A DNA stretch of 25,970 nt. Source: a virus. The position numbers and the translations under genes were made by a program. Every line of letters starts with the position of its first letter. Within the stretch, counting starts at the first letter, position 1. Under the pieces are notes generated by a model that saw only the letters and a list, made by a program, of their open reading frames with translations, was not told the DNA's origin and made no database searches. Below are positions 24,450 through 25,970 of this stretch, piece after piece. The stretch covers positions 1 through 25,970 of IMG/VR virus record IMGVR_UViG_3300030104_005895, one strand, 5' to 3'.

Positions 24450-24631
24450 TCTACACCTGCCATGCGCTGCAGTGCCTGGCGCTCAATGCGGCGGTTCTTG
24501 TCGGTCATGACCATTGGGCCGATGACCTGCTCGAAGTATTGAGGCACCGAGAGCTTGGCGAGGGCGGCCGCGGCCTTGATGTTGTACTCGAGCTCGGGGC
24601 TGAGGCGAGGACGAAAGGGCGTGGTGTTCAT
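24446..24631 (-). CDS. Small ribbon-helix-helix-like protein
   Basis: ATG 24631 is chosen for the AAGGAG eight or nine bases upstream. The 61-aa product reads RPRLSPELEYNIKAAAALAKLSVPQYFEQVI (7-37). A short strand, then a helix starting with SPELE and a second helix after LSV, matches the Arc/CopG-type ribbon-helix-helix pattern. A regulator of the divergent region is plausible. The C-terminus shares ALQRMAG with the next gene product. The fold is inferred from pattern only. Confidence 0.55.
   Translation of the reverse strand: MNTTPFRPRLSPELEYNIKAAAALAKLSVPQYFEQVIGPMVMTDKNRRIERQALQRMAGVE
24454..24475. repeat. Gene-junction direct repeat, copy 2 (22 nt)
   Basis: Identical over 22 nt to 24215-24236, offset 239 bp. 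It lies at the end of the gene ending at 24446 and includes the AGGTG before ATG 24449, the same positions relative to gene boundaries as copy 1. Confidence 0.9.
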
Positions 24632-24873
24632 CGTGCTTGCTCCTTGTGGAGGTCTTCGAGGGCAATGACTGCACCGGCTACTTCCCCACATGTGTAGTCA
24701 ATCTGCCGGTTCAGTCTGTAGAGCGCCTGGTAGAGGTCTGCGGGGCTCAGGTCTTTCATGTCGGTGATTAGCCTCGAGCTCGCTGCAGCAAGTTTGTCGA
24801 GCTGCGCAGCCATGCTGCGGGCCGGTGTCTGCTCGGGGTCGCAGTAGAGGCGGAGGGCTTCGGCTTCACTCAT
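24628..24873 (-). CDS. Small unknown protein
   Basis: This 81-aa protein has GAGG before ATG 24873 and ends in an ATGA overlap. It is predicted helical: AQLDKLAAASSRLITDMKDL (23-42) and ADLYQALYRLNRQIDYTCGEVAGAVIALEDLHKEQ (45-79). No motif is recognised. It is part of the run of short overlapping early genes. Confidence 0.55.
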   Translation of the reverse strand: MSEAEALRLYCDPEQTPARSMAAQLDKLAAASSRLITDMKDLSPADLYQALYRLNRQIDYTCGEVAGAVIALEDLHKEQAR

Positions 24874-24880
24874 GGGAACC

Positions 24881-24961
24881 TCAGAGGGAAAGGAGGAGGA
24901 AGAGAGCGGAGCAGATGAGCAAGGCGCCCGCTGCTGCTTCGAGGTGCTCGGTGCGGGTCAT
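24881..24961 (-). CDS. Tiny single-pass membrane protein, 26 aa
   Basis: ATG 24961 overlaps the TGA of the gene upstream (ATGA), as at most junctions of this operon, and the frame ends TGA at 24881-24883, seven bases before the next start. The product is a short polar head (MTRTEHLEAAAG) followed by a hydrophobic stretch of about 14 residues (ALLICSALFLLLSL). It has no strong ribosome site of its own and would rely on coupling. It fills an otherwise unexplained 84-bp gap. A chance frame cannot be excluded. Confidence 0.4.
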   Translation of the reverse strand: MTRTEHLEAAAGALLICSALFLLLSL

Positions 24962-25146
24962 GCGATGTGCCGAGCGATGCGGGCTGCGTCACTGTGCGAG
25001 AATTGGGCGAGGTCGAAATGAGAGGGCGTGCCCCGTTCCCACTGTTGGCGAAGGCAGCTCCACATCGTGACTGTGCGGTCGCGGTGGAGGATGATGGTGT
25101 TCATGCCGTCGCGGTCTGCTTTGCTGGGGCGGTCGGTGCGGTTCAT
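24958..25146 (-). CDS. First gene of the leftward operon, small unknown protein
   Basis: ATG 25146 is used because a strong AAAGGAG lies six bases upstream. The 62-aa product is basic at the start (MNRTDRPSKADRDGMNT) and contains IILHRDRTVTMWSCLRQQWERG and SHFDLAQFSHSDAARIARHIA. No family is recognised. Its ribosome site overlaps the arm of a 57-bp palindrome, so its translation or transcription may be controlled there. Confidence 0.6.
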   Translation of the reverse strand: MNRTDRPSKADRDGMNTIILHRDRTVTMWSCLRQQWERGTPSHFDLAQFSHSDAARIARHIA

Positions 25147-25155
25147 GCTTGGCTC

Positions 25156-25212
25156 CTTTGGGACAGGTGGGCCACATGTACCCACGGGACACTTGGCCCA
25201 CAAGTCCCAAAG
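25156..25212. repeat. 57-bp nested palindrome at the start of the leftward operon
   Basis: Outer arms CTTTGGGAC (25156-25164) and GTCCCAAAG (25204-25212) are perfect, as are inner arms TGGGCCA (25168-25174) and TGGCCCA (25194-25200). The gaps are 3 nt on both sides and the loop is 19 nt. In leftward RNA the outer arm includes part of the AAAGGAG ribosome site of the first gene. It may be an operator, an RNA switch-like hairpin or an origin element. Confidence 0.8.
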
Positions 25213-25251
25213 ATGTCAAGACCGTGTCAGGACCCTGTGCAGCCTTGTTAC

Positions 25252-25297
25252 ACCCTGCACAGCCCAAGAGCCCCGCCAGCTGCCCCGAGTGCAGGGT
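25252..25297. repeat. Inverted repeat unit A
   Basis: ACCCTGCAC (25252-25260) and GTGCAGGGT (25289-25297) are perfect inverse copies separated by 28 nt. The geometry is identical to unit B, 124 bp away, while the spacer sequences differ. Confidence 0.8.
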
Positions 25298-25321
25298 GGG
25301 CGACTTCTGCCCCCTTTTCTG

Positions 25322-25336
25322 TACTAGTGCATAGTA
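25322..25336. repeat. Short palindrome TACTA-N5-TAGTA
   Basis: Five-base arms (25322-25326 and 25332-25336) around GTGCA, in the AT-rich core next to the possible -10 element. It is a possible dimeric repressor site, though short enough to be chance. Confidence 0.4.
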
Positions 25337-25340
25337 TGTA

Positions 25341-25358
25341 TTTTCTATATTTAGAAAA
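25341..25358. repeat. Palindrome TTTTCTA-N4-TAGAAAA
   Basis: Seven-base perfect arms (25341-25347 and 25352-25358) flank TATT. It overlaps the TATATT rightward -10 candidate, as an operator would. Confidence 0.55.
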
Positions 25359-25375
25359 AGAGGAAAAAGGTACAC

Positions 25376-25421
25376 ACCCTGCACTCTGTGCATGAATAGG
25401 GCGTTTTGGGGTGTGCAGGGT
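25376..25421. repeat. Inverted repeat unit B
   Basis: ACCCTGCAC (25376-25384) and GTGCAGGGT (25413-25421) with a 28-nt spacer repeat the arms and spacing of unit A. The left arm shares two more bases (AC) with unit A upstream of it. Confidence 0.8.
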
Positions 25422-25458
25422 TAGAACCCCCGTCAACACGGTACTCTGGAGGTACTAC

Positions 25459-25701
25459 GTGCAAGCACTGATGACAACCGGGCAGATTCTCGAGGCCGTT
25501 GCGAAGCTCGCACCCGAGGCAATCAGCTGCATCGAGGGCACATTGCAGGGCCGACAGCAGCCCAACAAGGCGCAGCTCGATAGCGCCTGGCGGGTGCTGG
25601 AGTGGAGCAAGGAAGCGGCAGCAGACCGGGCGGAGAAGGCGACAGACACGCCCGACGTCGAGGAGCTCAAGAACGTGCTCAAGCTCGTGGAGCAGTGGTA
25701 G
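25459..25701 (+). CDS. Small protein, possibly terminase-small-subunit-related
   Basis: GTG 25459 is chosen for GGAGGT five bases upstream; ATG 25471 is an in-frame alternative. The 80-aa product reads LAPEAISCIEGTLQGRQQPNKAQLDSAWRVLEWSKEAA (17-54). This resembles the helical 'laPeAi..L..il......rl.AA..iL' segment found in small terminase subunits. The N-terminal HTH of such subunits is missing. The C-terminal third is acidic and helical (DVEELKNVLKLVEQW). It could be a terminase fragment or an unrelated early protein. Confidence 0.5.
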   Translation: MQALMTTGQILEAVAKLAPEAISCIEGTLQGRQQPNKAQLDSAWRVLEWSKEAAADRAEKATDTPDVEELKNVLKLVEQW

Positions 25702-25724
25702 GGTGTGAGTGAGAGGACACACTT

Positions 25725-25970
25725 ATGAAGGTACTGGAACTGTTTGCAGGAGCAGGCGGGGCAGCTCTTGGCCTTGAGGCAGCAGGCCTCGAGCACGCAG
25801 CGCTTGTGGAGCGTGACCCCGACGCTTGCGCCGTCATGCGGGCAGCGGGCCTGGCGCCTGTCGTCGAGGCTGACGTGCGCGACCTCGACACTATCGAGCG
25901 GTCGATCGTCTTGACCGAATCTGAAGCATGGCAGTTAGCCGGCGATCGTTTGCTCGACGTCAATGTGCCT
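25725..25970 (+). CDS. C5 cytosine-specific DNA methyltransferase (N-terminal part, open at window edge)
   Basis: ATG 25725 follows GAGGACAC by four bases. The 82 codons present start MKVLELFAGAGGAALGLEAAGLEHAALVERDPDA, which is motif I (SAM binding) and motif II of C5 methyltransferases. VVEADVRDL is a good motif III. The catalytic motif IV (Pro-Cys) has not been reached by the window edge. The last 27 codons (TIERSIVLTESEAWQLAG...) look unlike the short linker normally seen there. The enzyme would methylate cytosines, often to protect phage DNA from restriction. Confidence 0.8.
   Translation, partial: MKVLELFAGAGGAALGLEAAGLEHAALVERDPDACAVMRAAGLAPVVEADVRDLDTIERSIVLTESEAWQLAGDRLLDVNVP

Larger units (their letters stand above)
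25147..25458. other. Divergent intergenic control region (312 bp)
   Basis: This is the only gap above 300 bp. It separates the leftward operon from the rightward genes. It contains a 57-bp nested palindrome, two matched inverted-repeat units and an AT-rich core (about 25315-25372) in an otherwise GC-rich genome. It is expected to hold divergent promoters: TATATT at 25346-25351 is a good rightward -10 candidate, but no good -35 was found in either direction. A replication origin is also possible. No convincing reading frame was found inside it. Confidence 0.6.

Noticed and set aside
25149-25334. Open frames within the control region
   Set aside because: They run through palindromes, lack ribosome sites and have no protein-like composition.
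25252-25421. CRISPR-like array from the repeated 9-mers
   Set aside because: Only four half-sites in alternating orientation, far too short and not directly repeated with unique spacers.

Overview
The window is a contiguous piece of a GC-rich tailed double-stranded DNA phage genome (Caudoviricetes). Gene content points to a short-tailed, podovirus-like virion: a scaffold / coat / cement block, a head-tail adaptor and a nozzle-like protein, no tape measure, no sheath and no tail-tube genes, and three successively larger coiled-coil or Ala-rich proteins of the kind ejected by T7-like phages. The host cannot be named from the sequence; the M15-type endolysin and classical Shine-Dalgarno sites only indicate a bacterium. 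No integrase, tRNA, CRISPR array or insertion sequence was seen.

Layout. (1) 1-18358, plus strand: the late block. The end of an upstream gene is followed by scaffold, major coat and capsid cement, then a two-hairpin terminator region (2471-2551). Next come adaptor, tail nozzle, three short beta-rich virion proteins that look like fibres, three ejection-type proteins (222, 620 and 1444 aa), two more beta-rich fibre or decoration proteins, two small proteins, an L-Ala-D-Glu-type endolysin and a small gene plus a holin-like membrane protein. (2) 18359-18400: a bidirectional terminator where the two transcription units converge. (3) 18434-25146, minus strand: an early or middle operon of 14 tightly overlapping genes. 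Reading leftwards it has nine small unknown genes (two of them tiny membrane proteins), an HTH-like protein, a primase-helicase, an Erf annealing protein, a RuvC-like resolvase, a RecE-like exonuclease and SSB. (4) 25147-25458: a 312-bp intergenic control region at the divergence point, packed with palindromes. (5) 25459-25970, plus strand: a small gene and the start of a C5 cytosine methyltransferase cut by the window edge.

How it fits together. The leftward operon supplies replication initiation (primase-helicase) and a complete single-strand-annealing recombination set (5'-3' exonuclease, Erf annealase, SSB, resolvase). No DNA polymerase is present in the window. The rightward late block builds the capsid and short tail, packs the ejection proteins and ends in lysis. 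Portal and terminase genes presumably lie left of position 1.

The most unusual features are in the control region and the neighbouring small-gene cluster. There is a 57-bp nested palindrome overlapping the first Shine-Dalgarno site of the leftward operon. There are two inverted repeats with identical 9-bp arms and identical 28-bp spacers 124 bp apart, flanking an AT-rich core with two further palindromes. Several small genes share nearly identical gene-end/ribosome-site/gene-start junctions, as if cassettes had been swapped at them. A GAGGACAY motif recurs directly upstream of five genes in both transcription units.
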